A DNA stretch of 64,000 bases from Acholoe squamosa (taxonomy: Eukaryota; Annelida; Polychaeta; Phyllodocida; Polynoidae), in the NCBI GenBank assembly GCA_949317995.1, contig OX439040.1:28126030-28190029 (forward strand), written 5' to 3'. The notes under the pieces were generated by a model that was given only the letters and a program-made list of their open reading frames with translations, did not search any database and had not been told where the DNA came from. Shown here one piece after another: positions 21,342 through 33,632 of the stretch. Within the stretch, counting starts at the first letter, position 1, and every line of letters starts with the position of its first letter. The position numbers and the translations under genes are program-made.

Positions 21342-22096
21342 AGTAGTATATACATGCAAACTGAGCGTAATGGATTAGCTACTAACTAGGTCATGACCTA
21401 CTGGTAGACGTGAATTGGACATGATAGACGGGCTTCAGAGCACGGCGGATGTAATAGACAAGATTCTCATGATCATGGGCGAGTTAATGGACAAAGTGGT
21501 AGCCCTGGAGGAGAATGACATAGGAAGAAGAGCCCTGAAGGATTTGATGGAGAGAATGCGTGCTTTAGAGGATCGTAGCCAAAGTCCAACTCCAGCTAAG
21601 ACCAGGTGCAGTTGGTACTGCAACAAGAATTCATTTTCCATATAATACCCATGTACTCTGCTTGCAAGCATAAATCATTATAATGATTCATACTTAGCAT
21701 GTACTCTGATTCAAAGAAAGAATAAAAAGATTGAATTCAAAAAGAACCGAGTTGTGTTTTTGTTGCATTTTAATCTGATATCAAAAAATGAGTCATAAGT
21801 ATTGCGTAAATCCATAGAAATATTGCATCAGAACATGAGTCATGGCTATTGTGTAATTTCTTACAAGCATTGCGCAATACACCTTCATGCGTAGGTCATA
21901 CGTTTTTGCAAGTAGGTTAGTAGGTCACTTCCAGCTCTCTGATTGGCTGAAAAAACTAGGTCATGACCTTATGACGTCACTTCCTGTCAAATCCAGCCCT
22001 CTGATTGGCTGAAACTAGGTCACTTCCGGTCTACCAGTAGGTCATGACCTAGTTAGTAGCTAATCTATTGCGCTCAGTTTGCATGTATATACTACT
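21342..22096. mobile_element. MITE with 69-bp inverted ends, in the gypsy leader
   Basis: Left arm 21342-21410 (agtagtatatacatgcaaac...ctactggtagac) is repeated inverted at 22029-22096 with few mismatches. It lies between the candidate PBS and the gag remnant, so it probably inserted into the gypsy leader. It holds an ORF at 21415-21645 and two copies of ctctgattggctga near the right arm. I see no clear target duplication. Confidence 0.8.
21418..21645 (+). CDS. Short coiled-coil-like ORF inside the MITE
   Basis: About 75 codons reading from an ATG at 21421 (preceded by another possible start), with a heptad-like helical pattern (IDKILMIMGELMDKVVALEE, then LKDLMERMRALEDR). The frame ends after a Ser/Pro segment at TAA 21643. 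It matches no family I can name. It could be a captured host or gag fragment, or chance. Confidence 0.3.
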   Translation, partial: DMIDGLQSTADVIDKILMIMGELMDKVVALEENDIGRRALKDLMERMRALEDRSQSPTPAKTRCSWYCNKNSFSI

Positions 22097-22433
22097 GCTG
22101 TGTGCCTGTACATTGAACTACAAATTTACAACGTTACAGTGAGCTGTTTTGCTCACTATACTGACTTTAGTGCTGATCCAGTACACTACCTACACTGGAT
22201 TACATGGTGTTGATCTCATACAACATAGATCAGCCCTGCAGTTGCTCCATTGGTTACTTCTGGAAGGTTCTACTGACTCTGCTGCACTGGGGGTGTGTGC
22301 TCCCAGGCCTGATTTTAGCACTGCCTCCAGCTACCCTGCTTCTGCTGCTGGGTGTGTGTGTATGGTCCCCTTCACTACAACTGTGGCTCAGCTCTCTGCA
22401 TATTACTGACTTGAGTGCATTTAGGTCTATACA

Positions 22434-23260
22434 ATGCCTAATCTACTTGCTCCAGAGTTCTTCCTGGACAAGCCAGGTAAAATTACAGTACCATGGAATG
22501 TCTGGATCCGTATATTTGAGAACTTCCTTATTGCTGAAGGAGGTGGAAATTACCCTGCCCCTAGGAAGAAATGCATGATGCTATATCATTTAGATATGGA
22601 AGTCAACGTATCTACTACACACTTCCAGACCTAGATGATCCTCCAGATAATGCTGATGACTCCAAACTAGCAGTTCTACAGATTAAGAAACACTTTGGTA
22701 CAAAGTGCAATGTTGTTGTAGAGCGATACAACTTCCGGAAAAGGGAGCAAGGTGAGAATGGGTCTACAAGGGACTATATTGCTGCTCTTTGAGATCTAGC
22801 TCTGACATGTGAGTTTGGTACAATGAGAGATGAGATGATCAGAGATCAATTGGTGGAGAAGACCAACTCTGAGAGAATCAGAGAGGAACTGTTTCTAGAG
22901 GAGAATCTGACACTGGAGAGAGCCATCCATGTTGCTACGAGGGTGGAAGAAGCCTTGAAAGGTGCAAGTACTCTAACATCTGGTACTACAGCCTATGCTG
23001 TGCCTATGCAGGATACAGAAATTCATGCTGTACAAGGTAAGCAGAGATACAAGAACTTCAAACCGGATAAGACTACAAAGCCTACAAAGACAATGAACAC
23101 TGCTTCTGGGAAACCAAAGCACTTCTGTTACAGGTGTGGTTCTAATGACCATAAAGCAAACTTTAAGCATTGTCCTGCAATAGGGAAAACATGCCTGAAA
23201 TGCAAGAAAATAGGTCATTTCAGGAATGTTTGTGCTCAAAAGATTGTACAAGAAGTACAA
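22434..23260 (+). pseudogene. Degraded gypsy gag
   Basis: Gag of a different gypsy lineage from the 7 kb element, in three frames: 22434-22634, 22571-22792 (ending in TGA) and 22823-23383. The middle carries the typical REQGENGSTRDYIAAL and IRDQLVEKTNSERIREEL stretches of animal gypsy Gag, and the C-terminus has two CCHC-like zinc knuckles (CYRCGSNDHKANFKHC and CLKCKKIGHFRNVC). At least one frameshift and one stop interrupt it. Protease is not recognisable after it. Confidence 0.85.
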
Positions 23261-23402
23261 TATATACTAGTACAGATGATCCTATTGGTTTTCAGGTTTT
23301 GTCTACTGAAACTACAACCAGAAGGCGTAAACATGTACAGTGTGAGGTTCAGGTTAATGGTATACAATTACAATTGCATGTAGATAGTCTAGCAGATAGG
23401 TC

Positions 23403-24512
23403 TGTTCTTGACTTGCATACATTTCAGTTTCTAAGAAGTTGCAAGAACTAGAATCTCAGGGTGTTATTGAAAAAATAGATGCTTCAGAATGGGTTTCTCT
23501 TATTGTAGTTGCATACAAACCCAATGGCGATGTAGGTATATGTGTTGACTTGAAAGAGGTTGACCATGATATAATACCTGATGTATATCCTTTGTCCACT
23601 ATACAAGAATTGCTATGTGAGTTGCATGGTGCAAATATGTTTACCCAACTTGACATGAAAAGTGCCTACCATCAGGTTGAACTTCATCCTGATTCATGAG
23701 ACATGACTGCATTCATTACACAGAATGGTTTGTACAGATACAAAAGAGTCTGTTTTGGTTTATCTTCTGCTCCATCTGCATTCCAAAAGATAATGTCTTG
23801 TATTCTCAGTGGTCTGAAAGGTGTACAGTGTTACATTGATGATATCATTGTGTATGGTCAAACACAAAAGGAACATGATGAGAATCTTAAAAATATCTAT
23901 GCTAGATTGGAGAAATACAATGAGCAACTGAACAAAGACAAATGCAAAGTGTCAAGGAAATTGCTTAAATTTCTTGGGCATACAATATCTAAGAATGGTA
24001 TCCGTATGGATGAGTCCCAAATTCAAAGTGTTGTACAGGCCAAGGTGCCTACAGACAAAAAGTGTCTCCAGTCCCTTCTTGGTTTGATTGGATATTTTGT
24101 TATTTACATTCCACATTTTGCAGATGTTGTAGAACCAATGCATGCTGTGTTAAGAAATGAGAAATTCTGCTGCACAGAAAAGCTTTGTCCATGTTAAGAA
24201 TCTATTACAGCAGAATTGTAGTCTAACATTGTTTAATACAAAAGCAGACAAGGTGTAACATGCGATGCCTCTGCATATGGCTTAGGTGCTGTACTTAGTC
24301 AGGTGGTAAATGGTAAAGAAAGTACTGTCGCATGCACATCACGGACATTGTCGGCAGCTGAAAGGAATTACTCAGGTGGAGAGTGTGAAGCTTTTGCATG
24401 TGTATTTGCTGTTGAAAAGTGGCATGTGTTTCTGTGGGGAAGAAAATTTACCATACGTACAGATCATAGTGCTTTGACTCATATGGTAATTCCTCACACT
24501 ACTTGTTCATAA
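23403..24512 (+). pseudogene. Degraded gypsy pol (RT and RNase H only)
   Basis: RT begins with QELESQGVIEKIDASEW, passes a stop at 23697-23699, and continues with the YIDDI active site near 23832 and KFLGHTISKNGI. After a frameshift near 24180, RNase H text follows (CDASAYGLGAVLSQ region, then SRTLSAAERNYSGGECEAFA and IRTDHSALTHM). The sequence stops at about 24512 with no integrase and no 3' LTR, so the element is truncated. Confidence 0.9.
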
Positions 24513-24775
24513 AGACCTTCTCCTAGGCTGCAGAGTAGTTTGGGACCGTTTAGTGGGTCTTGGGCTGACCCCAACTCCCAACATCACCGGGACCTTGCTA
24601 CCTCATCCACCCCTTCAACCAGCCATTAAGCCATTAAGACGACATCATTGCTGTATGCTGATATTTGACTTACCTTTGGTTGCCTTTTTTGCTGCCTATG
24701 AAGTACACAGAATTATTCTGTGTAATAATGGTTTATCAGACAGCACAGGGATGTGACTGCCATCAAAGTATTGAT

Positions 24776-24945
24776 ATATCACAGAGGTAATGCAGGTACA
24801 TGTATATGTGAACAGGTACACCATCAAAGTATTGATGTATCACAGAGGTAATGCAGGTACATGTATATGTGAACAGGTACACCATCAAAGTATTGATGTA
24901 TCACAGAGGTAATGCAGGTACATGTATATGTAAACAGGTACACCA
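24776..24945. repeat. Tandem repeat, 61 bp unit, three copies
   Basis: Unit contains catcaaagtattgatgtatc and acagaggtaatgcaggtaca; three nearly identical copies. Confidence 0.9.
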
Positions 24946-25084
24946 GCAGCAGCTATGATAAAAGAAAAACTGTTTAGACCAGATCAATCTTCGTGTCATC
25001 AAGCCTACATGCTCCCTTTACATTTATTGCTGATAGACCTTCCAAGTACAAGTACCGACTATTCAGTACACTGTAAAAAAGGAG

Positions 25085-25290
25085 CTTAGGTTTTAAACAT
25101 GTTTAGGTCTGAACGTGTTTTAAGTCTAAACCTATTGGATAGGTAGGTGTTCTCCTGGCTATATATTTAGGGTTTAAACACTTTTATCCTAAATGCCTAA
25201 ACACCTATGCTAAACATGTTTAGATGTTTAGCATTGAAACAGTCTGAAGTTTAGGTGTTTAGGATATCAACATGTATATAGTTAGGCGTT
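25085..25290. repeat. Degenerate gtttagg-rich repeat
   Basis: Many copies of a short word, tttaggt/gtttagg, in both orientations with variable spacing (for example acatgtttaggtctgaac, tgtttagatgtttagc). Too irregular to give one period. Confidence 0.6.
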
Positions 25291-25676
25291 TAGGTATGAA
25301 AGGCTCACTAGATGGCAGCTCTGTGCTTGAATGGAGTTTCTAAAAAATTAGTTATGCCCTCTTCTCATCAGAAATATGTTAACAATCCTTTGTAAATCAT
25401 TAATTGGGAATTTCAAATGCTGATCAGAGAATGTGAATTGTCCTTGGACCTACGTGCCGAGCCGGCAGCAGAGGACACAGTGACTAATATTTATGATCGA
25501 GCTCATTCCAGACATTGAGTCTCGATATTACATTCAGCAGAGCACCGCGTAAGACTGTGAAAATGGGACATTCACTTTGTTTGTTTTTCCGCACTGCTAC
25601 ACGAATTGAATTCGTTTCATTGGCCCTTCCCGTTTGAACACAAGGCGTGCAGATACTTTATACAATGTATCCATGT

Positions 25677-25853
25677 TTCAAAACAAAATCATCATTGTTA
25701 GTGTGCCAGTGGGTGCTGCACAAACAATAGTGACATTACCAAAATCATCATTGTCAGTGTGCCAGTGGGTGCTGAACAAACAATAGTGACATTACCAAAA
25801 TCATCATTGTTAGTGTGCCAGTGGGTGTTGAACAAACAATAGTGACATTACCC
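25677..25853. repeat. Tandem repeat, about 57 bp unit, three copies
   Basis: Unit contains aaaatcatcattgttagtgt, gccagtgggtgctg and aacaatagtgacattacc; three copies with a few substitutions. Confidence 0.9.
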
Positions 25854-26063
25854 GAGCGACAGGACCAGAGATAGCTGCAATCGGATCCTATTCAATCAGG
25901 GTTCTCCCCTGAGCCTTACATGAAGCCTACTCTAGTTAGAATTACAATATTTCCCATCTGTGAGGCACATTTCCCTTATTGGTATTTGTGTCTTCATTCG
26001 ATGCTATGGATGAAGCCACTGTAAATAATGCCTACTTAGTTAGCATGTCAGCCCTGAGGACTA

Positions 26064-26862
26064 CGGAGCCCCTAATAGGACATACCAAGATTTTTTTTCC
26101 CCCATAAAAATATTCTTGCGGACACTGAACAATTCCTGCGGGCACTGAACAATTCCTGAGGGTACTGAACAATTCTTGCGGGTACTGAACAATTCCTGCG
26201 GGCACTGAACAATTATTGCGGGTACTGAACAATTCCTGCGGGTACTGAACAATTCTTGCAGGCACTGAACAATTCCTGCGGGTACTGAACAATTCTTGCG
26301 GGTACTGAACAATTCTTGCGGGCACTGAACAATTCTTGTGGGTACTGAACAATTCTTGCAGGTACAAGAACAATTCTGGCTGGCACAAGAAAGATTTTAT
26401 TTTGGTAGTTGAATGCATAATTCTAGCACCCACAAGGATTATTCTAGCACCTACAAGAATTCTTTGTGCACCCACAAGAATTCTTTGTGTACCTGCAAAA
26501 ATGTTCCTGTACCTGCAGGAATCTTCCAGTACCCGCAGGAATCTTCCAGTATCCGCAGGAATCTTCCAGTACCCGCAGGAATCTTCCAGTATCCGCAGAA
26601 ATCTTCCAGTACCCGCAGGAATATTTTTTCATGAAAAAAATCTTTTTGGTATTGTTCAGTGTCCGCAAGAATTGTTCAGTATCTGCAAGAATATTTTTTT
26701 CTAGTGAAAAATTGTTTTTGTACATGCAGACATTGTGCAGTAACCGCAAGAATTCTTCAGTACCTGCAAGAATTCTTCAGTATCTGCAAGAATTCTTCAG
26801 TACCCGCAAGAATATTTTTTCAGGGGAAAAATTATTTGTGGTATGTCCTTTTAGGGGCTCCG
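26064..26862. mobile_element. TA-flanked MITE built of converging 20-bp repeats, copy 1
   Basis: Inverted ends cggagcccctaataggacat and its counterpart atgtccttttaggggctccg, flanked by TA on both sides, as in Tc1/mariner-like insertions. The left half is a tandem array of a 20-bp unit (aattcttgcgggtactgaac type); the right half is the same unit inverted (caagaattcttcagtacccg type). No transposase. Related elements are nested at 56462-57415. Open frames in it only follow the array. Confidence 0.88.
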
Positions 26863-27460
26863 TAGTACACCGTCGTCACGACCTGACAGCCCGCAACACT
26901 GACGAAATCACCCGTTTAAAAGTCAATGGGCCTTTTCCGGGGCCTTTTCGTCAGTTGTAGCCTTCATCTCAGTGACGATCATCAGTGGAATACAGTAGGG
27001 CCTCCACCCACCTGCTGCCCGTTGGCCATTGGTAAGTGGTGATAATGGTGTTTGATAGATTTGGGATCAAGTAGGAACCAAGATTACATACTCTCAAGCT
27101 CTAATAAAACTAGAAAAAGTAGCATTCCTAGTGATACTGTCCCTACGTCGTCCATCAGTGACTGACGGCCGTCAGGCGGTAATCTTATATACGAACAGGA
27201 GGGAGGGGATGAATGGTCATGGGACCTCCCCCGTCATCACCAGCCTACTGCTAGTCGTCAGTGGCAGCAATAAGACGTGTCCAGACGGGGCAGTATGTTC
27301 ATGAACCATAGAAAAAGAAAGATAACCATAAAGCCTAAAGGCTGAATCAGTCTGTACTTGTATGTTGGTATGTACTCGGTGTAATATGGCAGGTTTCTAT
27401 GAGTGAGGAGAAGGTCAGCAATGCCACACACGGAGCTGCCAGCTGGCAGGGTGGGGCGTG
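26863..27460. other. Unassigned stretch with a dispersed repeat
   Basis: About 27090-27175 (ctcaagctctaataaaacta, then gatactgtccctacgtcgtc and gtgactgacggc) is repeated at about 38928-39010, inside the inverted-repeat element at 38708-39133. No gene seen. Confidence 0.6.
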
Positions 27461-27463
27461 TTA

Positions 27464-27593
27464 AGGGCTGCGTCCACTGCGACGGATGGACCATCCGTCT
27501 CCCTTCATCCGTCATTTTCTCCATAGAAATCAATGATAAATATGACAGATGAAACCGACGGATGGTCCATCCGTCGGCAGTGGATGCACCCCT
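27464..27593. mobile_element. PIF/Harbinger-like MITE with TTA target duplication
   Basis: 130 bp flanked by TTA at 27461-27463 and 27594-27596. The ends agggctgcgtccactgcgac and the inverse aggggtgcatccactgccga match over about 50 bp, and include the self-palindromic gacggatggaccatccgtc. The 3-bp TTA duplication is typical of PIF/Harbinger. Confidence 0.8.
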
Positions 27594-27596
27594 TTA

Positions 27597-27999
27597 CCTG
27601 CCGTGTTATCTGCCTCCTCCCCCCCCCCCTGTACCCCTGGTGGGGCCTACCTCTGGTGGGGCCCTTCTGTCTGGTCAGTACTTACACGGCTCCTGACCTT
27701 TTTCCCTCCATACAAACCTGCAACCCGCTAACAGAGTCAGGATGGGGAATCCTCCTAAAACAGATTAAAAGCAATGTGAGGTGCCTTACTTCATGCCATC
27801 ACCTAGCCCTGCTGCAATGTAAATGGCACTGGGTGGAGAAAGGCCCGTCTTTCTGTGTACAGATGAGCATGCATCATAAGTATCTTTAAATGCACAAGGA
27901 TTTATTACCTACCCAGGGGTGGGCATATCACGAAGTGCTGGAGCAAACATACAAATCGTCGTAGCAAGGGGTTTTCAATGGGATTGGCGGGCAAATCAT
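27597..27999. other. Unassigned stretch
   Basis: C-rich at the start (27617-27627); no supported feature otherwise. Confidence 0.5.
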
Positions 28000-28745
28000 T
28001 ATGAGAAAAAAATTAACTTCTACTTGTCTTATTGATGAGTTTTGGGAGGCATATTTTCAAATTCAGCCTTAAAACATTAGTGTGGAATATAGGTGGCACA
28101 TTGCTCCAAGAAAAAATTAAAATTTAACCTTTTAAATACAGTGGTAGATTTAGACGGGGGACACTGGGGCGCATGCCCCCTCCTTTTTGTCAGTACTTAA
28201 GAGTTTATTTTTTCCAAATCCTGAATCCACCACTGAAATATATGTGTTATGGGAGCTTTGGGGGCAAATTCCTTCAGGAAAATCTTCAGATGCTCTGTTC
28301 TAAATTGGGGCTTTAGGGGATGGGGAGGAGTCATGGCACCAGAACATTTCAGATTCTTCATCTGGATAGGTTAAGTTTTAGAAGATTCATGCGAATATAC
28401 ACCAAGACAATTTCCAGATTTTACCTTAAAACATTAGTGTTTTGGAGAAACAGGTTGCCAAATTGCTGAGAACATTTTAAAAATTTTACCTTTAAATTAA
28501 TGGGTTTGCAACATTTTTGGGGTGGGTAAATTGCCCAAAGAAAAATTACAGATTCTATAGGCTGATGTACATCAAAATTGGTCTGTTCTGATTTAGAGAA
28601 ATAAATCTCCAAATTACTTCAAGAAATCTTTTACCTCAAAACATTTGCTCTAGGGTTTGAGATGGCAAACTGCCACAAGAAAATCTTTCAGATTCTTCCT
28701 TTAAAATCTTAACAGGTTTTCTAGAAGATTTGGGAGGAAATGATT
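28000..28745. repeat. Degenerate tandem repeat, roughly 80-115 bp unit
   Basis: Diverged units sharing aattgctccaagaaaaaatt, ttaccttaaaacattagtgt and cagattcttcctttaaa. Copies vary in length and many have indels. Confidence 0.6.
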
Positions 28746-30815
28746 ATTGCTCCAAGGTTACAGTGAGAGTTCAGACCTCAAGGTGAAATCACAGTCAGGA
28801 ATATTTAGATTTTTCGACTTTGTTTGAGATTTCAACAAAGTGGTCTGTGTTTACTTCAACCCTACCCCATATGAAGCGCCATCAACATTTTCTGTCTGAT
28901 GTTTTAATTGTCTGATTGCCCTCTTTGAAATACCAGAACAGTCGGCTCTGTGTACACTACACATGCAACATACGGTTACGGTAGTGTCACAATTCAACCT
29001 AACATCATGCTTGACAAAAAGTACCAAATAAATTGATGAGTTATCAAAGGAACCAGGTAGTGAGATTTTCTTTTTGAATTGCCTTTATTGCCAATAATTC
29101 ATGGATAATTTTCATGACAACAGTTCCTCTTATACATTGGATGTTTTGAAACATCAGTTGATACTTAATGACAAACAGTTACAGTGCAAGCTGTACCATA
29201 TCAAACTGGTATAAAATGATGGCGTGTACATGCAAATGAAGGAATATACGAACAATAATGTACATGCATGCTTGAGTAGTATCTTAATCATGTTATTGTG
29301 AGTGATGTAAGATATGACTACAGCAGGAGTTTTCCAAGGAAAAAGTATATATCTTTAAGAAACAGGTCACCATCTACATTATGAATACAGCTAATATACA
29401 AAGTTAGATATTAACAAGTACACCATGCCTTGCCCTTATTCTGCGCTGTCTGTTAATATATTCTCTACTGTTTAAATATTCTTTTTTCTTTCCTTTCATC
29501 CAGGTACCATATAGTACGTTAATCCTCTTTTTAAAAGTTTCTTTTTAGATTAAGAATTGAGAGTCTTTGTCAAGTGCATCCCACAGAAGTACACCCCTGT
29601 AATAAGGAGATTTTACATATAAACCAGTACGAGGAGTTTTTAGGGAAAGATAAATTTGTCAGCACCTCTAGTTGCTACATTTCTTTCAGTTGAGATGGAT
29701 TTTTTAGATCTTATAAACATAAAAGAAGTAAGTAGCTCCTTTCTACGATCAATAAGGAATGGAACTTCACATCTGTGATGAAGACCTTTAACAGATTCAT
29801 CTCGAGTTTTACATTTCAAACAAATTCTGAGTGCTTATTAGCCGAATCCGTTAGGTAGCAGCAATAGTCTGCAAAAGGTAATATAGTTTGATAAGATAGG
29901 TAGGATAGATAACAACTATTCTGTGGTAATCTAGATATATACATGTATGCACACTATTGCACCTCACTTTGTATGGCAAACCCAGAGCTCTGGCTCAGGA
30001 TTTGCAGAAGAATGAAATGGGAAGCATAAATCATGATTCCTAAATGATGATACTCTGTTTTACAGGAGTGTAAATCCTAGATATGCTTTAGACATACCTT
30101 TTACATAGAAGTGTGTTCGTCAAAACATCAGCTTACATGGTCAAAACCAAATCCTACTGTTAAACCTAGCATATGAGCTCCATATACACCTGTGGATATG
30201 TCCTGCGTCTAAGCCTCATCCTAAGTTAAGGATAATGCTATAAGCCAAAGTAGGCCACTTAGATGAACTATAAGCCAGCAGTCAAAATCAGGGAAACCAA
30301 GAGAAGTCGGTCACTTTGACTAACAATTAGTTGCATCTGACTAAGAAAAACTTGGACACTTAGGCATGTGCTTTTGACTAACTATTGTTGGGAAGTTATC
30401 CTTTTTGACTAACATCTGACTAAGATTTTGAAGATTATATTTTTTCGGTGTAGCTGTAATGGTCCTGTCTTTTTTAATACTATCATTGCGCTAACTGAGG
30501 ATTTATCATGGGTCCATATTTAAACTGCCTCATTGCAGATACAAGTTTGCAGTGTCATTGGTCACCACAGGTACTGTTGCGATAATATTCCATAATTGTT
30601 TATATTAATTTAACCCTCCATGTACTACAATCTCCCATCCCAGCCTCATGTAAGTTAACCCCTCTCCGCAGTAGAGAATTGTCCCTCCCCCACACATGTG
30701 GGCTAAAGGGGCGCTCACAGAAGGCGAAGGTTACAGAGGCCACATGGATAATATGTGTGTTTGGCGTTGAAGTTGGGGAAAAAATATCTAGAGGGACAGT
30801 GGAACCTCTTGCTTT
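28746..30815. other. Unassigned non-coding stretch
   Basis: About 2 kb without long open frames or clear repeats; AT-rich. Confidence 0.6.
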
Positions 30816-30818
30816 ACC

Positions 30819-30869
<51 letters not shown>

Positions 30870-30972
30870 TCTGTCTCTCTCTCTCTCTCTGTCTCTCTCT
30901 CTCTGTCTCTCTCTCTATCTATATCTATCTATCTCTCTGCCTCTGTCTGCCTGTCTGTCTATCTTTCTCTCG
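30816..30972. repeat. (CT)n / (TCTG) microsatellite
   Basis: ctctctctgt-type repeats grading into tatctatctatctctctgc and ctgtctgtctat. Confidence 0.95.
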
Positions 30973-31011
30973 TCTATTTGTGTTGTGTGTAATGGGTATG
31001 GACCACTAAAT

Positions 31012-31220
31012 TCGACATGGTGACATGGCCATTTCTTAAAATCGACATGTGACATGGGCCTTAGTGACATGAGGCAAAACAATTAGTGACATGACATAGG
31101 TGCTTTCTTGAATTTGACATGGGACATGATAGGCTCTTAGAGGTGACATGGGACATGGGGATTTAAGAGACAAGTGCCATGACCATTTCTTTTTAAATCG
31201 ACATGTGACATGGGGGGGGC
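31012..31220. repeat. Degenerate gacatg-rich repeat
   Basis: Repeated words gacatggtgacatgg, cgacatgtgacatggg and gtgacatgaggc, roughly 55-60 bp periodic. Confidence 0.7.
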
Positions 31221-32304
31221 CCATCCACACCCCCTGTGTATGTCCTTCGATCAGAGCAATGTATTTGTTGTCATATTTTATGAGATGCCTGTGAGAGTTA
31301 AAAGAAATAGAATCCAGGGCTGCACCTGAAACACAGCTTTTCTCTGTAGCTAACCCTGGGCTGGGGGCTCAGGGGTAAAGTAACCGGTGGCTGAGATGAA
31401 CAGGAGCAAACACTGCAGGAAGCATTAGGCTGCTCTGTGTGTCTAACAGTGTGCCGTGCTAGGGCAGGCGGCAGCAGTGGAATACGTCCATAGTCCAAAC
31501 ACGCCTTCCGCATACACAGATGCAAATTTTGTTTTCCCTGAAGAAAGGATTTCAGATAGAGAAGCCCCCACCCACTATGCCAACTTCCGGCATACACCAC
31601 AGTCATTGTGAGCAGCGCAAGGATCACTTGGTATTTAGTCAAAGTGGCGCGGAGGGTGTAATCCCTATATGGATTTGTTTATGTCTCACAGTGTAGGCAC
31701 TAGGTCAGATCATCCTGGGTTTTATTTCATGTGGAGAGCAAAAGGAGGGCCATTTCCGAAGGGAGGGGAGGGTGGTGGCGGGGTGTTTTAAGAAAGTGGA
31801 TCCGATTCTCCACAGGTGTCCTTTGAATAGAGCGTTGATAATAGGTACATGTCCAAGAACCACCATACTCCGCCCCCACCTCCCTCCCTCGCTGCACTCA
31901 TTTTTTTTACACTTTGGTCACCTTATGATGCCAACACGATCTTGTAAGCATGTCGCAGTATCCCCGGAGGTATCCCAGACCAGCTCACGATACAAATGGT
32001 ATCGGGGGTATGTGCCCCCTGTGATACACTTTGGGAAACACGATGCAGAAAAGCCATGGACCTTTACCCATGTGTATCTATTTCATATGTTTGTCCCATT
32101 GGTTTGACAAAGAACTTAGTCCCCGCGGAATAACCCTAGCCAGCACTTCACCCCAAATAGTCATCAAAACCTAATTAGTTTATTTTGGCTGATAGAATAA
32201 GCTGACCCTTATCAACATTATTAGATAGACACAAACAATTTTCAAGACACTGATCTAAGTATAAATTAGCCCTGTTTGAAGTGACAAAAACGGATTAATA
32301 AACA
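31221..32304. other. Unassigned stretch
   Basis: No supported gene. A minus-strand open frame (31298-31642) looks superficially like a secreted protein but has no ATG at its 5' end. Confidence 0.5.
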
Positions 32305-32479
32305 TTATAGTGCAGAAATCTGTGTAAAAAAAAAGGCCCTCCCTTAGGATATTTTTGTTAAAATTGATTTTTTTGCAGATTTTGATAGATAATAGGCATA
32401 AAAAAAACAGAAAATTTTAGGGTCCAAATTTTTCCGACCCCCAAACCCCCTTTTTCGGACCCTTTTTAAAATGGCTGCA

Positions 32480-33422
32480 ACCAAATGGACTTGGACTCAT
32501 ATCTCAGGAGGATATTGTTTGATTTTAATGATATTTAGATCTGGATGGGGGTTTTTGAGGATGATGATTCATATTATGAGGGTTTCAGGTTAGTTCGAGG
32601 TAATCTACAAGGTCATTTGAGCAAGATCAAGGTCATAATTACAATACAAAGCCTTGTTTAAGGTGGATATTACCTGATTCTGCTGATCTTCGTTTCTGAA
32701 AAGTGGTTTTTGAGGATGCTGATTCAGACTGATTGGAGGTAATACACAAGGTCATTTGACCAAGGCCATGGTCATAATTACAATACATAGTCTTGTTCCA
32801 GGAATGATTCTGATAATCTTTACATTTAATTAGGGATCTTGAGGATGCCGATTCATATTATGAGAATTTCACACCAATTTGAGGTAATCTACAAGGTCAT
32901 TTGAGCAATGTCAAGGTCATTATTACCATAAAAGTCCTATTTGAGGAGACCTTGCCTGATTCTGCTTATCTTTATGTTTGAAAAGCGGTTTTTGAGGGTG
33001 CTGATTGAGAAAATAAGTGTTTCAGACTGATTGAAGGTATTGTACAAGGTCATTTGATCAGGGTAAAGATCATTTGATCTAGTTCAAGGCCATGATTACA
33101 ATACATAGTCTTGTTTCAGGAGGACATTGCCTGATTCTGATGATCTTTACATTTTGATAGGGGTTCTTGAGGATGCCGCTTCATATCATGAGGGTTTCAG
33201 ACCAATTTGAGGTACTTACAAGGTCTTTTAATCAAGTTCAAGGTAATAACTGCAATATAAAGATTGCAATATTAGGAGGATATTATCTGGTTTTGATGGT
33301 CTGTTATGAACATTAGGAGTTTCCAGAATGATGATTCAGAAATTAGGGTTTCAGGCTGATTGGAGAGACAAGGTAACAAGGTCATTTTTTCAAAGCCAAT
33401 GTCATATCTTCAATACAAATTG
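32480..33422 (+). repeat. 155-bp tandem array, left arm of foldback
   Basis: Each unit has gattctgatgatctttacat, ttgaggatgctgattcatat, gggtttcagactgattggag and acaaggtcatttgagcaagg, ending gtcataattacaatacatag. About six diverged copies. The same text is inverted at 35818-36430. Confidence 0.85.
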
Positions 33423-33632
33423 TTTGTGAATTTCATGAGGGCTGGAATACAGAGGATAAATCTACTTTTAGATTCAATACAAACATTAATAGTCAATGAT
33501 TTTAGAAAGAATTGGCAATACTCTTATAAACCAAGATCAGTCACAGACTGGCACACTATAAAGTCAGATTTGTATGGTAATGTATTATAACAATGTAGAG
33601 GTATACCGGTAAGATGTATCGTAATAATGTGT

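Noticed and set aside
26100-26830. Regularly spaced 20-bp repeats that could suggest a CRISPR array
   Set aside because: Units are contiguous with no unique spacers, flip orientation, and lie between TA-flanked inverted ends in a eukaryotic context.
31298-31642. Minus-strand frame resembling a secreted cysteine-containing protein
   Set aside because: The start is TTG, no ATG precedes the hydrophobic part, and no matching splice or promoter context was found; evidence too weak for a gene.
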